DNA from: Myxococcus virescens
GTDB lineage: Bacteria; Myxococcota; Myxococcia; Myxococcales; Myxococcaceae
Length of the DNA: 64,000 nucleotides
Direction of reading: 5' to 3'
NCBI RefSeq assembly: GCF_900101905.1
Contig: NZ_FNAJ01000020.1
Location: 62,001 to 126,000, forward strand
Shown here: positions 1-7,624 of the stretch, piece by piece
How positions within the stretch are numbered: the first letter of the stretch is position 1
Layout: each line of letters opens with the position of its first letter
Position numbers and translations under genes: made by a program
The notes under the pieces: generated by a model
Told to the model about the DNA's origin: nothing
The model's input: only the letters and a program-made list of their open reading frames with translations
Databases searched by the model: none

Positions 1-754
1 TGATGGGGCCGTCGAACAGCTCCTGGTCCACGCGCTCGCACAACATGCCCGCGGCCTTCACCGGGCCCTGGATGCCGTAATGATAGGTGTCCTCCAGCTC
101 GGGTGCGAAAGGCATGGCCACGAAGGCGTGAGGCTTTGCCATGGACACGGTACCCGCCGTCGCCAGGGGCGGCGCCTGCGTCACGGCTGACATCCGCCGA
201 ACGCGGAAGCCACCGTCCGGAAGCGGCTCCACGCCAGGCGTTGCGCTCAAACCGCGCGCGAAGGCCTTTGCCAGTCTTTGCGCCCGGCTCGCGTTCCGCT
301 CCACCACCGTGAAGCGCGTCAGGGATTGGGGGCCGGAGCCACGTTGGAAGGCTTCAACGAGCCCGCCCACGAAGGCGAGCACGGCCTCGTCTTCATCCAA
401 TCCATAGTTGGGGCCGTGAACGGTGCCCGCGACATGCGCGAGGCCCGAGTGGTTCTCCAGGGCCGCCAGCGCGCGCACCGCGAACTGGCGAATCTCGTGG
501 TAGCCGAACTCCCCCAGGCGAACGGTACCCACGATGAGCGCCCGTGGCGCGGTCAGCGCCCCCCGCGTCTCCACGAGGCGCGTCGCGCCCGGCGCGAGCT
601 CGAGCTGCGCCAGGGGAACGCCCGCCAGCTCCAGGCGCCGCGCGGCTTGACCTGTCGCGCCATAGAGACTTTGTGCGTATTTGAACAGCACCGCGTCCGC
701 GGTGAACTCGGTGAGGTCTCCTACCTTCAACGCCACGTCGAGGAACTGGGCCAT
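1..754 (-). CDS. Partial macro-like (M17_N-like) plus TIR/NDT-like MPF-motif protein
   Basis: The frame stays open from an ATG at 754 to the left edge, giving 251 residues with the C-terminus missing. Residues about 1-140 resemble the macro-like N-terminal domain of leucyl aminopeptidases, with an LIVGTVRLGEF strand, a VAGTVHGPNYG loop and a GLVEAF helix. Residues 208-251 match the start of a TIR-like or nucleoside-deoxyribosyltransferase-like domain with the HAFVAMPF motif (MPF at 214-216), a DTYHYGI segment and a CERVD segment. Families with this second domain bind or cleave NAD-type nucleotides and are often stress or immunity effectors. The gene is divergent from the flavoprotein gene at 967. 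Family placement is by motif only, and activity cannot be judged because the domain is cut off. Confidence 0.72.
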   Translation of the reverse strand, partial: MAQFLDVALKVGDLTEFTADAVLFKYAQSLYGATGQAARRLELAGVPLAQLELAPGATRLVETRGALTAPRALIVGTVRLGEFGYHEIRQFAVRALAALENHSGLAHVAGTVHGPNYGLDEDEAVLAFVGGLVEAFQRGSGPQSLTRFTVVERNASRAQRLAKAFARGLSATPGVEPLPDGGFRVRRMSAVTQAPPLATAGTVSMAKPHAFVAMPFAPELEDTYHYGIQGPVKAAGMLCERVDQELFDGPI

Positions 755-953
755 TGCGCCCCACTGTAAAGCCTTGCGTCTGCTGTTCCCAACCCGACGT
801 CCACGTCTGCCCATCAGTGCATGACGCAATGCGCCTCTCTTTTTCTCGGCTATCAAGTACGTCCTGTCTGAAGATCTCCGTTTGTGTTGTGTTAAGGAAC
901 GCCCCTGGCCCTTGGGGGGTCCATCCCGACACAGCCATGACGGCACGGGGCAC

Positions 954-960
954 GGAGGAG
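954..960 (+). promoter_or_regulatory. Shine-Dalgarno fixing the start at 967
   Basis: GGAGGAG lies six bases before the ATG at 967. The reading frame is open further upstream, but those residues look non-coding and the FAD-binding motif begins straight after this ATG, so the site decides the start. Confidence 0.7.
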
Positions 961-966
961 AGTCAT

Positions 967-2289
967 ATGGAGCGCATTGCAATTGTTGGCGCCGGCACCG
1001 CGGGACTTCACCTGGGTCTGAAGCTGCTGTCCCACGGTGTGCCCGTGACGATCTACACGGAGCAGGAGCCGAGCAAGCTACGGGTTTCCCGTCTGCTCAA
1101 CACGGTGGCGCACCATGCCCCCACGCGCATGCGCGAGCGCATCCTGGGCGTGGACCACTGGAGCGGCCCCAACGCTGACATGTTCTATATCGGCATCCAT
1201 GTGAACGGCGGCCCTCACCCGTTCAGCCTCCGGGGCCGCGTGGATTCCCCCTCCATCTTCGTGGACTACCGGCAGTACCAGCCGCGTCTCGCGGAGGACT
1301 TCGTCGCGCGCGGCGGCAAGCTGGAGGTCCTTCCCGTGGACCTCGACGTGCTGGAGCGCCTGGCCCAGCAGCACGCGCTGATGGTGGTCGCCACTGGCCG
1401 CAATGGCCTGACACGCCTGTTCCCTCGCGTGCCCGCGCTGTCGCCGCACACGCAGCCGCCGCGCATGCTCTTCGCCGCGCTGCTCAAGGGCGTGCGTATG
1501 CAGGAGCCCATTGGGATGAATGCCAACCTGATTCCGGGCCAGGGCGAGATCTTCGAGTCCCAGGTCGTCACCGAGAACGGCCGGGTCCCCAGCGTGCTCA
1601 TCGAAGCCCTTCCCGGCAGTGAGCTGTCGCGGCTCAGCACGCAGCGCTACGACGAAGACCCGCGCGCCTTCGAGGCGATGCTGATGGACTTCCTGCGGCG
1701 CTTCGCGCCCACCACCTACGAGCGCGTGGATCCGGCGAGCTTCGGCGTGCGAGGTCCCATGGACTACCTCCAGGGTTCCTTCACTCCGACGGTGCGCCAG
1801 GGCTGGGCCCCCCTCTCCAACGGCCGCTTCGCGCTGGCAGTGGGCGACACGCACGTGACGAACGACCCCGTCGCGGGACAGGGGGCCAACGCGGGGTCCG
1901 CTTCCGCCTTCGCGTTGGCGGAGCACATCGTCACCGCGCTGGCGGACAACCGTCCCTTCGACGAGGTCTTCTGTCGGGAGGCCGAAGCGGGCTCGTGGGC
2001 CGCCACCGCGCCGGCGACGCACTGGACCAACGCCCTGCTCCAGCCGCCGCCTCCGCACGTGATTGACTTGCTGGCCGCTGGCAGCAAGGACGCGCGGGTC
2101 GCGGATGCCGTCGCCACCGCCTTCGTGACGCCCGAGCTCATCCTCTCCGCATGTGCCAGCCCGGAGAGCACCGCGGCGTTCATCGCGCGGCACCGCCCCA
2201 TGGCCCGCGAGGCCGCGCCGCCTCCCAGCCCCCTGGCGTGGCACCTGCCTCCCGAGGAGCCCAAGGTCACTGTGTCGCTGACCCGCTGA
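967..2289 (+). CDS. Styrene monooxygenase (StyA)-like FAD-dependent oxidoreductase
   Basis: A 440-residue cytosolic flavoprotein. It opens with a Rossmann FAD motif GAGTAGLHLG at residues 8-17. It follows the StyA pattern closely: LLNTVAHHAPT, a VDYRQYQP segment near residue 100, YDEDPRAF near 235, and a GDTHVTNDPVAGQGAN flavin-binding motif near 300. StyA-type enzymes are two-component epoxidases that take reduced FAD from a separate StyB reductase. No StyB-like gene is adjacent, so the electron donor and substrate are unknown. The start is set by a strong SD. A 10-bp-stem hairpin follows the stop. The alternative is an indole or other aromatic monooxygenase of the same family. Confidence 0.85.
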   Translation: MERIAIVGAGTAGLHLGLKLLSHGVPVTIYTEQEPSKLRVSRLLNTVAHHAPTRMRERILGVDHWSGPNADMFYIGIHVNGGPHPFSLRGRVDSPSIFVDYRQYQPRLAEDFVARGGKLEVLPVDLDVLERLAQQHALMVVATGRNGLTRLFPRVPALSPHTQPPRMLFAALLKGVRMQEPIGMNANLIPGQGEIFESQVVTENGRVPSVLIEALPGSELSRLSTQRYDEDPRAFEAMLMDFLRRFAPTTYERVDPASFGVRGPMDYLQGSFTPTVRQGWAPLSNGRFALAVGDTHVTNDPVAGQGANAGSASAFALAEHIVTALADNRPFDEVFCREAEAGSWAATAPATHWTNALLQPPPPHVIDLLAAGSKDARVADAVATAFVTPELILSACASPESTAAFIARHRPMAREAAPPPSPLAWHLPPEEPKVTVSLTR

Positions 2290-2309
2290 GGAGCCTTGAA
2301 GTCTTCGCG

Positions 2310-2337
2310 ACGAGGCGGCGCAGACTGGCCGCCTCGT
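2310..2337 (+). terminator. Hairpin after the StyA-like gene
   Basis: Perfect 10-bp stem (2310-2319 with 2328-2337) and an 8-nt loop, 20 bases past the stop at 2289. No T run follows, so termination is plausible but unproven. Confidence 0.45.
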
Positions 2338-2438
2338 GCGGCTGTGCTCCAACACAGCGGCCTCGCTCGCGGATGCGCGGAGTGCGAGCGCGTGATTCAA
2401 CCCTGCCCCGCTGGGGACGTGCGGTTATCTTCCGCGCC

Positions 2439-3395
2439 ATGCGATTCGCCATCTTGGGCTCTGGAGGCGTCGGTGGTTTCTTCGGCGCGAAGCTGGTCCG
2501 CGCCGGGCATGACGTGACGTTCCTCGCGCGCGGAGCGCACCTGCGCGCCATGCGGGAACACGGGCTCACCATCCGCGGCGCCGAAGGAGACTTCACCGTC
2601 GCGGTCAAGGCCGACGATGACGTCCAGCGCTTCGGCCCCGTGGACGTCGTGGTCCTCGCGGTGAAGAACTACGACGTCGCTTCCGTGCTCCCCGCGGTGA
2701 AGACGTTGCTCTCCGCGCGAGGCGCACCGGCGCCGGGCGAAACGCCGCCCTTCGTGCTCACCTTGCAGAACGGCGTGGACATCCCCTCCGAAGTGGCCGC
2801 CGCCGTGGGCGAGGCCGCCGTCCTGGGCGGCACCACGTACATCTCCACTGCCATCAGCGAGCCCGGCGTCATCACCCAGACCGGAACGAACCACCGCATC
2901 GTGCTCGGAGAAGTGTTCGGTGACACCTCGCGCATCTCGGACCGTGCGCAGTCCCTGCGGGACGCGCTGGCCGGTGCGGGCATCACCGTGGAGGCCGTGG
3001 CGGATGCGCGCGGAGCGCTCTGGGACAAGCTGTCCTTCCTCGCCTGCATCTCCGCGTTCTGCACCGCGTCCCGGCTGCCCGTGGGCGCCCTCCGGGACAA
3101 TCCGGCCTTCCGCGAGGTGTTCCGGCAGGCCGCCGCCGAGGTGCTCAGCGTCGCCGCCGCGGAGGGCATCACCACCACGCGCACGCCGGACGCCCTGGTG
3201 CAGTACATGGACGGGCTGCCCGCCCACATGCGCCCATCCATGCTGGGCGACCTGGAGAACGGCAAGCCGCTGGAGGTCGAATACCTCCAGGGCTCGGTGG
3301 TGCGCCGGGGGCGCGCGCGGGGCGTCCCCACGCCGGTGATGAGCACCCTCTATGTCCTGCTGCTGCCCCACGCCCAGGGGGAACGAAAGGCCTGA
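2439..3395 (+). CDS. Ketopantoate reductase family protein (2-dehydropantoate 2-reductase)
   Basis: A 318-residue protein with an N-terminal NADP-binding Rossmann motif GSGGVGGFFGAKL (residues 7-19), the VVLAVKNYD strand-turn (about 70-78), the LQNGVD motif (about 110) and a C-terminal helical domain with a LEVEYLQGSVVRRG segment. This is the ApbA/PanE architecture. Members reduce ketopantoate to pantoate in coenzyme A synthesis, but many paralogues act on other 2-keto substrates. It stands alone without other pan genes, so the symbol panE is not assigned. The start is the ATG just before the Rossmann motif; the frame is open upstream but lacks homologous content. Confidence 0.85.
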   Translation: MRFAILGSGGVGGFFGAKLVRAGHDVTFLARGAHLRAMREHGLTIRGAEGDFTVAVKADDDVQRFGPVDVVVLAVKNYDVASVLPAVKTLLSARGAPAPGETPPFVLTLQNGVDIPSEVAAAVGEAAVLGGTTYISTAISEPGVITQTGTNHRIVLGEVFGDTSRISDRAQSLRDALAGAGITVEAVADARGALWDKLSFLACISAFCTASRLPVGALRDNPAFREVFRQAAAEVLSVAAAEGITTTRTPDALVQYMDGLPAHMRPSMLGDLENGKPLEVEYLQGSVVRRGRARGVPTPVMSTLYVLLLPHAQGERKA

Positions 3396-3484
3396 GCCCC
3401 GGCGCCCGGCTGGAGGCCAGCCAACACCCTCCCCGCCTTCAAGGCCCGCGCAATCGCCGGGCCCGATGGGCATATGAACGTCAT

Positions 3485-4204
3485 ATGACCGAGCCGAAGC
3501 CCCACCCTTCCGAGAACGAGCTGCCCCCCGTATTGGGCCGCGTGGCCTTTCTCGCCGTCGTGTCCGGCCTGACGCCGCTCATCCCCGTCCCCTTCCTGGA
3601 CGACTACGCGCTCCGGCAGGCCCGCGAGAGCATGGTCCTCACCATCCTCTCCGAACACAGCCTTCCCAGGCCGGCCCGGGCGGTGGAGGTCCTCGCCGGC
3701 TCACACGTTGGCCGGACGGCGGGCGGCCGACTGATGAGCTACATGAAGGGACTGGCGCTCTTCCCGGTGCGCAAGCTGTTCCGCAAGATCTTCTTCGTCT
3801 TGTGGGTGAAGGACTGCGTGGATGTGGCGTCATCAGCGCTGCATCACGGCTACCTGCTCAACCATGCCCTGGACCGTGGCGACCTGAGACCCGAGGACCT
3901 GGAGGGCCCGCTGCCCGGGAAGATTCACGACGCCATCGTCGCCGCCTGCGCTGAGTTGGACCCGCGCCCCGTCAATCAGGCCCTGCGCCGGCTCTTCGTC
4001 GGCAGCCGCCTGCTCATGGCCGAGGCCACTCGCGCCTTCTTCAGCTCCGACGCCCTTGGCCCCCGTACGCCCGAGCCGGGCGAGAGCGCCGAGGTGAAGA
4101 CCTTGACGGAGCGCCTCATCGCCGCGCTCTGGGAGGAGCGCGGTTATTTCGCCGCGCTGCAACAGCACTACGACACGCACCTGAAGGCGCGCCACGCCCC
4201 GTAA
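3485..4204 (+). CDS. Conserved hypothetical protein with hydrophobic segments
   Basis: A 239-residue protein of no family I recognise. The N-terminal third has a moderately hydrophobic stretch (LGRVAFLAVVSGLTPLIPVPFLDDYAL, written in two parts across residues about 18-45), and a second basic/hydrophobic patch near residue 100 (KLFRKIFFVLWVKDC) suggests membrane association. The rest is helical and charged. The gene starts at an ATG inside a small CATATG-AACGT-CATATG repeat. It lies 89 bases after the reductase gene and converges with the DUF4105 gene, leaving 13 bases between stops. It could be peripheral-membrane; no role is assigned. Confidence 0.6.
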   Translation: MTEPKPHPSENELPPVLGRVAFLAVVSGLTPLIPVPFLDDYALRQARESMVLTILSEHSLPRPARAVEVLAGSHVGRTAGGRLMSYMKGLALFPVRKLFRKIFFVLWVKDCVDVASSALHHGYLLNHALDRGDLRPEDLEGPLPGKIHDAIVAACAELDPRPVNQALRRLFVGSRLLMAEATRAFFSSDALGPRTPEPGESAEVKTLTERLIAALWEERGYFAALQQHYDTHLKARHAP

Positions 4205-4217
4205 GGGGCCTGGCGTG

Positions 4218-5222
4218 TCACGGCGCGGTGTCAGCGGCGGCCAGCGGCTCGCGGATGCGCCGTGAGAAGTCCGGGCGCCCATCCGCCGCCTGCGCGCGCG
4301 CGTTGATGTGGTAGCGCTGGCGCACCTGCTCCAGCGGCGCGTCCCGGTCGATGAGCTCCAGCTCATACGCCAGGGCGTCCGAGAACGCCGGCAGCAAGGT
4401 GCGGTGGTCGTAGGGCACCCGGCTCTGGCTCACCTTCTCCAGGTGCCGCACCAGGTTGGTGGTGCAGTTGTTGGTGAGCGTGTCGTAGAACTCCGGCTTC
4501 TCGTGCAGCGCGTTCATCCGCGCCACCATGTCGAGGAAGAAGCTGGCGATGCGCTCCTTCGACGCATCCACCGGGTAGAGGTAGACGTCATCCTTGCGGT
4601 GGTTGGAGCGCAGCTGCACCAGGTCCCGCTCGTCCCCCACCACGTAGGTGAGCTCGAACTGGCGGAACAGGCCGCCCAGCGCGGAGAAGGTCTCCCCCTT
4701 CTCGCGGCGGACCTCCACGGAGAAGACGAGGTAGCGCCCATCCGCGAAGCCGAAGCTCACCATGGTGTGGGCCGCGCCCCAGACGCCGGAGAAGGGCTCC
4801 ACGATGAACCACGCGCCCGTGAGCTCACGCGTGTCGTACGTGGCCGAGTACCACGACGCATCCCAGTCCGACGTGGTGCGGTAGCGGAAGTCACGCACGT
4901 CATGCAACGTCACACGGGAGCCCTCCACCACCGCCCGGGCGGAGCGCGCCAGGTCCGGCGCCCAGTCCGCCTGCGTCGCGGGCCGTACCGTCTGGGTCCA
5001 CCCCCAGATGACCACACACCCAACGCCAATGACGGACAGGGCCGCCCCTTGTGAGTGACGCCGCCAGGCGACCACCGCGCCCACCGCGAGCAGCCCGGCC
5101 CCCAACGCCCGCAGTCCGTGCGCGCCCTCGGGGCCCGCCCCCGTCAACGCCAGGGCCAGCGCGGCCCAGGTGACGCCCAGCGTGAGGAGCAGGGCGGTGA
5201 TGACACGGAAGACACTTTGCAT
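4218..5222 (-). CDS. DUF4105 (Lnb N-terminal periplasmic domain-like) membrane protein
   Basis: A 334-residue protein whose N-terminus has two hydrophobic segments (about residues 4-26 and 35-50), followed by an extracytoplasmic DUF4105 domain. Recognisable features are [16 protein letters not shown], the AHTMVSFGF segment with its conserved His, and a [10 protein letters not shown] motif with a conserved Cys. The family resembles lipoprotein N-acyl transfer (Lnb) and papain-like folds; in this protein the His and Cys are the obvious catalytic candidates, which is inference. The start at 5222 is preferred over an upstream ATG because it places the membrane segment at the N-terminus. Confidence 0.75.
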   Translation of the reverse strand: MQSVFRVITALLLTLGVTWAALALALTGAGPEGAHGLRALGAGLLAVGAVVAWRRHSQGAALSVIGVGCVVIWGWTQTVRPATQADWAPDLARSARAVVEGSRVTLHDVRDFRYRTTSDWDASWYSATYDTRELTGAWFIVEPFSGVWGAAHTMVSFGFADGRYLVFSVEVRREKGETFSALGGLFRQFELTYVVGDERDLVQLRSNHRKDDVYLYPVDASKERIASFFLDMVARMNALHEKPEFYDTLTNNCTTNLVRHLEKVSQSRVPYDHRTLLPAFSDALAYELELIDRDAPLEQVRQRYHINARAQAADGRPDFSRRIREPLAAADTAP

Positions 5223-5320
5223 GGCCGGCGAGTATATGCGGGCTTCAGACGCCGACCGCACCCACGCCTTCCGTGTCTTGACCCCTTTTCCTGGATTGTG
5301 GCCAGAATACGCCCCGTTCC

Positions 5321-5327
5321 AGGAGAG
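5321..5327 (+). promoter_or_regulatory. Shine-Dalgarno of the MbtH gene
   Basis: AGGAGAG sits six bases before the ATG at 5334. It picks the short MbtH start over the long upstream open frame. Confidence 0.7.
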
Positions 5328-5333
5328 ACATCA

Positions 5334-5549
5334 ATGGCGGATGAGCGAGAGGACACGACCGTCTACAAGGTCGTGGTGAACCACGAGGAGCAGTACTCCA
5401 TCTGGCCGGCCGACCGCGAGAACGCGCTCGGCTGGAAGGATGCAGGCAAGCAGGGGCTCAAGGCCGAGTGCCTGGAGTACATCAAGGAGGTCTGGACGGA
5501 CATGCGTCCGCTGAGCCTCCGCAAGAAGATGGAAGAGCTGAAGTCGTAG
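5334..5549 (+). CDS. MbtH-like protein (orphan)
   Basis: A 71-residue protein, the normal MbtH length. It carries the family signature: [10 protein letters not shown] with its invariant Trp, [10 protein letters not shown], and [13 protein letters not shown] with the second and third Trp positions. MbtH proteins bind and activate adenylation domains of non-ribosomal peptide synthetases. No NRPS gene lies in this window, so it must act in trans on synthetases elsewhere. It converges with fruA. From memory, M. xanthus has several orphan MbtH genes and one is next to fruA, which fits. Confidence 0.95.
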   Translation: MADEREDTTVYKVVVNHEEQYSIWPADRENALGWKDAGKQGLKAECLEYIKEVWTDMRPLSLRKKMEELKS

Positions 5550-5567
5550 TCACGGCACCGTCCGTGC

Positions 5568-5617
5568 GCACGCCCCTCGCGACCCCAGGCAACGGCGCCA
5601 GGGTCCGGGGGGCGTGC
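5568..5617. terminator. Long hairpin between mbtH-like gene and fruA
   Basis: GCACGCCCC at 5568-5576 pairs with GGGGCGTGC at 5609-5617, and an inner GACCC/GGGTC stem sits at 5581-5585 and 5601-5605. It lies in the 93-base gap between two convergent genes, so it could end transcripts from both sides. There is no T tract. Confidence 0.45.
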
Positions 5618-5642
5618 TGCATGAGCGGAACGACAGCGACGC

Positions 5643-6332
5643 CTAGAGGTCCGGCGGCGGCCGGACGCCCAGGTGGCACGCCCTCAGCGCCAGCTGCGTG
5701 CGGTTCTCCGCGCCCAGCTTCCGGTAGAGTTGCGTGACGTGGGACTTCACGGTGCGCTCGGCGATTTGCAGGTGCGCGGCAATCTTCAGGTTGTCCGCAC
5801 CGCCCGCGACATACGCCAGCACCTCGCGCTCGCGCTGCGTGAGCGCCAGCAGCACGCTCGCGGTGGGTGACGTCACGGGTGGATGTTCGAAGTCGTTCCT
5901 CAGGAGCTGCACCGGGAACAGCCGCTCGCCTCGGACCAGGGAGTTGATGGCGGACGCCACCGCCGTCGTGCCCAGCCCCGCGCGGAACAGGTAGCCGGAG
6001 GCACCCTCGTCGAAGCACTGCGAGATGATTTCCGGCGTGCTCACCGCGGAGAGCAACAGCATCCGCACCTCCAGCCGGCGCTTGCGCGCCTCCCGCAGGA
6101 GGTTGATGCCTTCCGTGACAGAGCAGCCCACGGCCGCCTCGCTGTCACCCTCCACGTCCATGACCGCGACCTGCGGCGGGTCCGTCCCCAGGCTGTCGAG
6201 GAACAGGCGCACATCCCTCGTCACCGAGGAGACCTGCACGCCTTCACCACGGAGCCCGTCGGCCAGGCCCTGCCAGGCTGCCCACGGTCCTTCCAGAATC
6301 GATACACGAATCGCTGCTTGATTGGTTGCCAT
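5643..6332 (-). CDS. fruA: Developmental transcription factor FruA (atypical response regulator)
   Basis: A 229-residue NarL/FixJ-type regulator. The receiver-like domain covers residues about 8-125 with Asp59 in AVMDVEG, the residue discussed for FruA. The usual acidic pair after strand 1 is not present (SILEGPW instead of an Asp-Asp pair), which marks it as an atypical, probably non-phosphorylated receiver. A LuxR-type helix-turn-helix fills about 160-225 (LTQREREVLAYVAGG, ERTVKSHVTQLYRKLG). FruA integrates C-signalling with starvation signals, and together with MrpC activates fruiting-body and sporulation genes. The length, the Asp59 position and the MbtH neighbour all match M. xanthus fruA. 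A large divergent control region precedes it. Confidence 0.95.
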   Translation of the reverse strand: MATNQAAIRVSILEGPWAAWQGLADGLRGEGVQVSSVTRDVRLFLDSLGTDPPQVAVMDVEGDSEAAVGCSVTEGINLLREARKRRLEVRMLLLSAVSTPEIISQCFDEGASGYLFRAGLGTTAVASAINSLVRGERLFPVQLLRNDFEHPPVTSPTASVLLALTQREREVLAYVAGGADNLKIAAHLQIAERTVKSHVTQLYRKLGAENRTQLALRACHLGVRPPPDL

Positions 6333-6678
6333 GCGAAGGCCCCCCAGCCGTCATGGCGAAAACTGCATGAACAGACAACTGACCACAGCCGGCTCCGGTA
6401 CGAGCAGGGCCAGTGGGTTGCATGACAGGGAAGAACGAGCGCGTCCGCTGAGCCACTCCGGAGTCGGCCTACCGATGTACGACTCGACTCCTGACTGTTT
6501 TCGACTTTCAGCTACTCCTGACGTCCCTGCGGGCCGCACCTCCTTCGGCCCAGGTTCATGGTCCAACGCAGAAACCCTATCACCGGGAAAGCGCAGACGC
6601 GAACCAGCCCCAATGGGAGTGTCCAGTGTGCATGAATCAGAGCCCGTTACAGGGGTTTCATCCGTTGGTTCGTCATCG

Positions 6679-6696
6679 CTGTCCGGAGCCGGACAC
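6679..6696. promoter_or_regulatory. MrpC-like palindrome CTGTC-N8-GACAC
   Basis: CTGTC (6679-6683), eight bases, then GACAC (6692-6696). This is one mismatch from the MrpC consensus GTGTC-N8-GACAC as I recall it. The core is a perfect TGTCCGG-AG-CCGGACA inverted repeat. It lies 347 bases before fruA and 118 bases before the RDD gene, so it may serve either. Confidence 0.55.
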
Positions 6697-6745
6697 GCCC
6701 GGGCGTCCACAAGTCGATGAAAGCCCCCTCCCGCACGGCGCTGAC

Positions 6746-6759
6746 TGTCAACCGTGACA
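6746..6759. promoter_or_regulatory. Short palindrome TGTCA-N4-TGACA
   Basis: Perfect 5-bp arms (6746-6750 and 6755-6759) about 55 bases before the RDD gene start. The half sites resemble the MrpC-type arms, but the spacing (CTGTC-N6-GACAC) is two bases short, so it may bind another dimeric regulator. Confidence 0.4.
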
Positions 6760-6801
6760 CATGCGTCTGGGCCCCGAAAATCCCGCAAGTCCAAGCAGAA
6801 A

Positions 6802-6807
6802 AGGAGG
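6802..6807 (+). promoter_or_regulatory. Shine-Dalgarno fixing the RDD-protein start
   Basis: AGGAGG six bases before ATG 6814. A later in-frame ATG at 6859 has no SD, and an earlier start at 6754 is less well placed. Confidence 0.6.
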
Positions 6808-6813
6808 TGCGAC

Positions 6814-7623
6814 ATGGAGGCGTGGGAGGAAGGCAGACGTGTATGCTGCCGACCCCGCATGCGCTCCGCTCCGACTCCCCATCTCGACGTCGCCACCCCC
6901 GAACGCGTGGCGCTCACGCTTCCCATCGCGGGCATCGGCTACCGGTGCCTCGCGTGGCTGGTGGACGCGAGCCTGCTGTTCTTCTTCTGGCTGGTGGCCT
7001 ACTTCGTCTTCACGTTGCTGGTGTCGGACGTGCTCGGCGTCTTCCAGGCGTTGTCGGGCGTGGGGCAGACGCTGCTGGTGGTGGGCGTCTTCGCCACGCA
7101 GTGGCTGTACTGGACGGTGAGCGAGGTCTTCTTCCACGGCCAGACGGTGGGCAAGCGCGTGCTGGGCATCCGGGTGGTGCGCACGGACGGCTCGCCCGTG
7201 GGCGTCTACGAGAGCGCGGTGCGCAACCTCTGCCGCGCGGTGGACTTCCTGCCCATGCTGTACGCCGCCGCCTGTGTCAGCATGCTGCTCACCCGCCAGC
7301 ACCGGCGACTGGGAGACCTGCTCGCCGGCACGCTGCTGGTCCGCGAGGAGCGCATCGACCTGGACAAGTACACCGCCGCGCCGCCCACGTCCGAGCCCTT
7401 GCCACAGGGCACGGGTGCGCGGCCCCTGTCTCCGGAGGACGTGGAGCTGGTGCTGTCCTTCCTCTCACGCGCGCCGGGGCTGGCGCCGGAGGTGCGGCAG
7501 CGGCTGGGCGCGCGGCTGGTGGAGCGCGTGGGGCCCGACGACGCGGAAGCACGCGCGGCGGTGCTGGCGTCCGCGGAGAGCACCGAGGCCTTCCTGCGCG
7601 CCCGCGTCCAGGGAGCGCGCTGA
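6814..7623 (+). CDS. RDD family membrane protein
   Basis: A 269-residue protein with the RDD fold: RCLAWLVDASLLFFFWLV forms the first membrane helix with its Arg/Asp signature, and two more hydrophobic segments follow (about TLLVVGVFATQWLYW and the MLYAAACVSML helix). The conserved GQTVGKRVLGIRVV loop and RRLGDLLAGTLLVRE close the domain. The C-terminal 90 residues are soluble and helical. RDD proteins are integral membrane proteins of unclear, possibly transport, function. One base separates its stop from the SpoIIM-family gene, so the two are cotranscribed. The start is set by the SD at 6802, although a shorter start at 6859 is possible. Confidence 0.85.
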   Translation: MEAWEEGRRVCCRPRMRSAPTPHLDVATPERVALTLPIAGIGYRCLAWLVDASLLFFFWLVAYFVFTLLVSDVLGVFQALSGVGQTLLVVGVFATQWLYWTVSEVFFHGQTVGKRVLGIRVVRTDGSPVGVYESAVRNLCRAVDFLPMLYAAACVSMLLTRQHRRLGDLLAGTLLVREERIDLDKYTAAPPTSEPLPQGTGARPLSPEDVELVLSFLSRAPGLAPEVRQRLGARLVERVGPDDAEARAAVLASAESTEAFLRARVQGAR

Positions 7624-7624
7624 G

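Larger units (their letters stand above)
6333..6813. promoter_or_regulatory. fruA / RDD-gene divergent control region (481 bp)
   Basis: The gap between the fruA start (6332) and the RDD-protein start (6814) has no convincing gene. It is known that fruA transcription is activated by MrpC binding upstream of it. The region contains one MrpC-like palindrome (6679-6696) and a shorter palindrome (6746-6759), both listed separately. A less GC-rich patch lies at about 6480-6520. No clear sigma-70 or sigma-54 core promoter was found by eye. Confidence 0.6.

Noticed and set aside
890-960. A sigma-54 type -24/-12 promoter before the StyA-like gene
   Set aside because: CTGGCCC is present but the GC at -12 with proper spacing is not.
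3463-3490. CATATG-AACGT-CATATG around the start at 3485
   Set aside because: Six-base self-complementary words near a start codon are likely by chance; no wider symmetry was seen.
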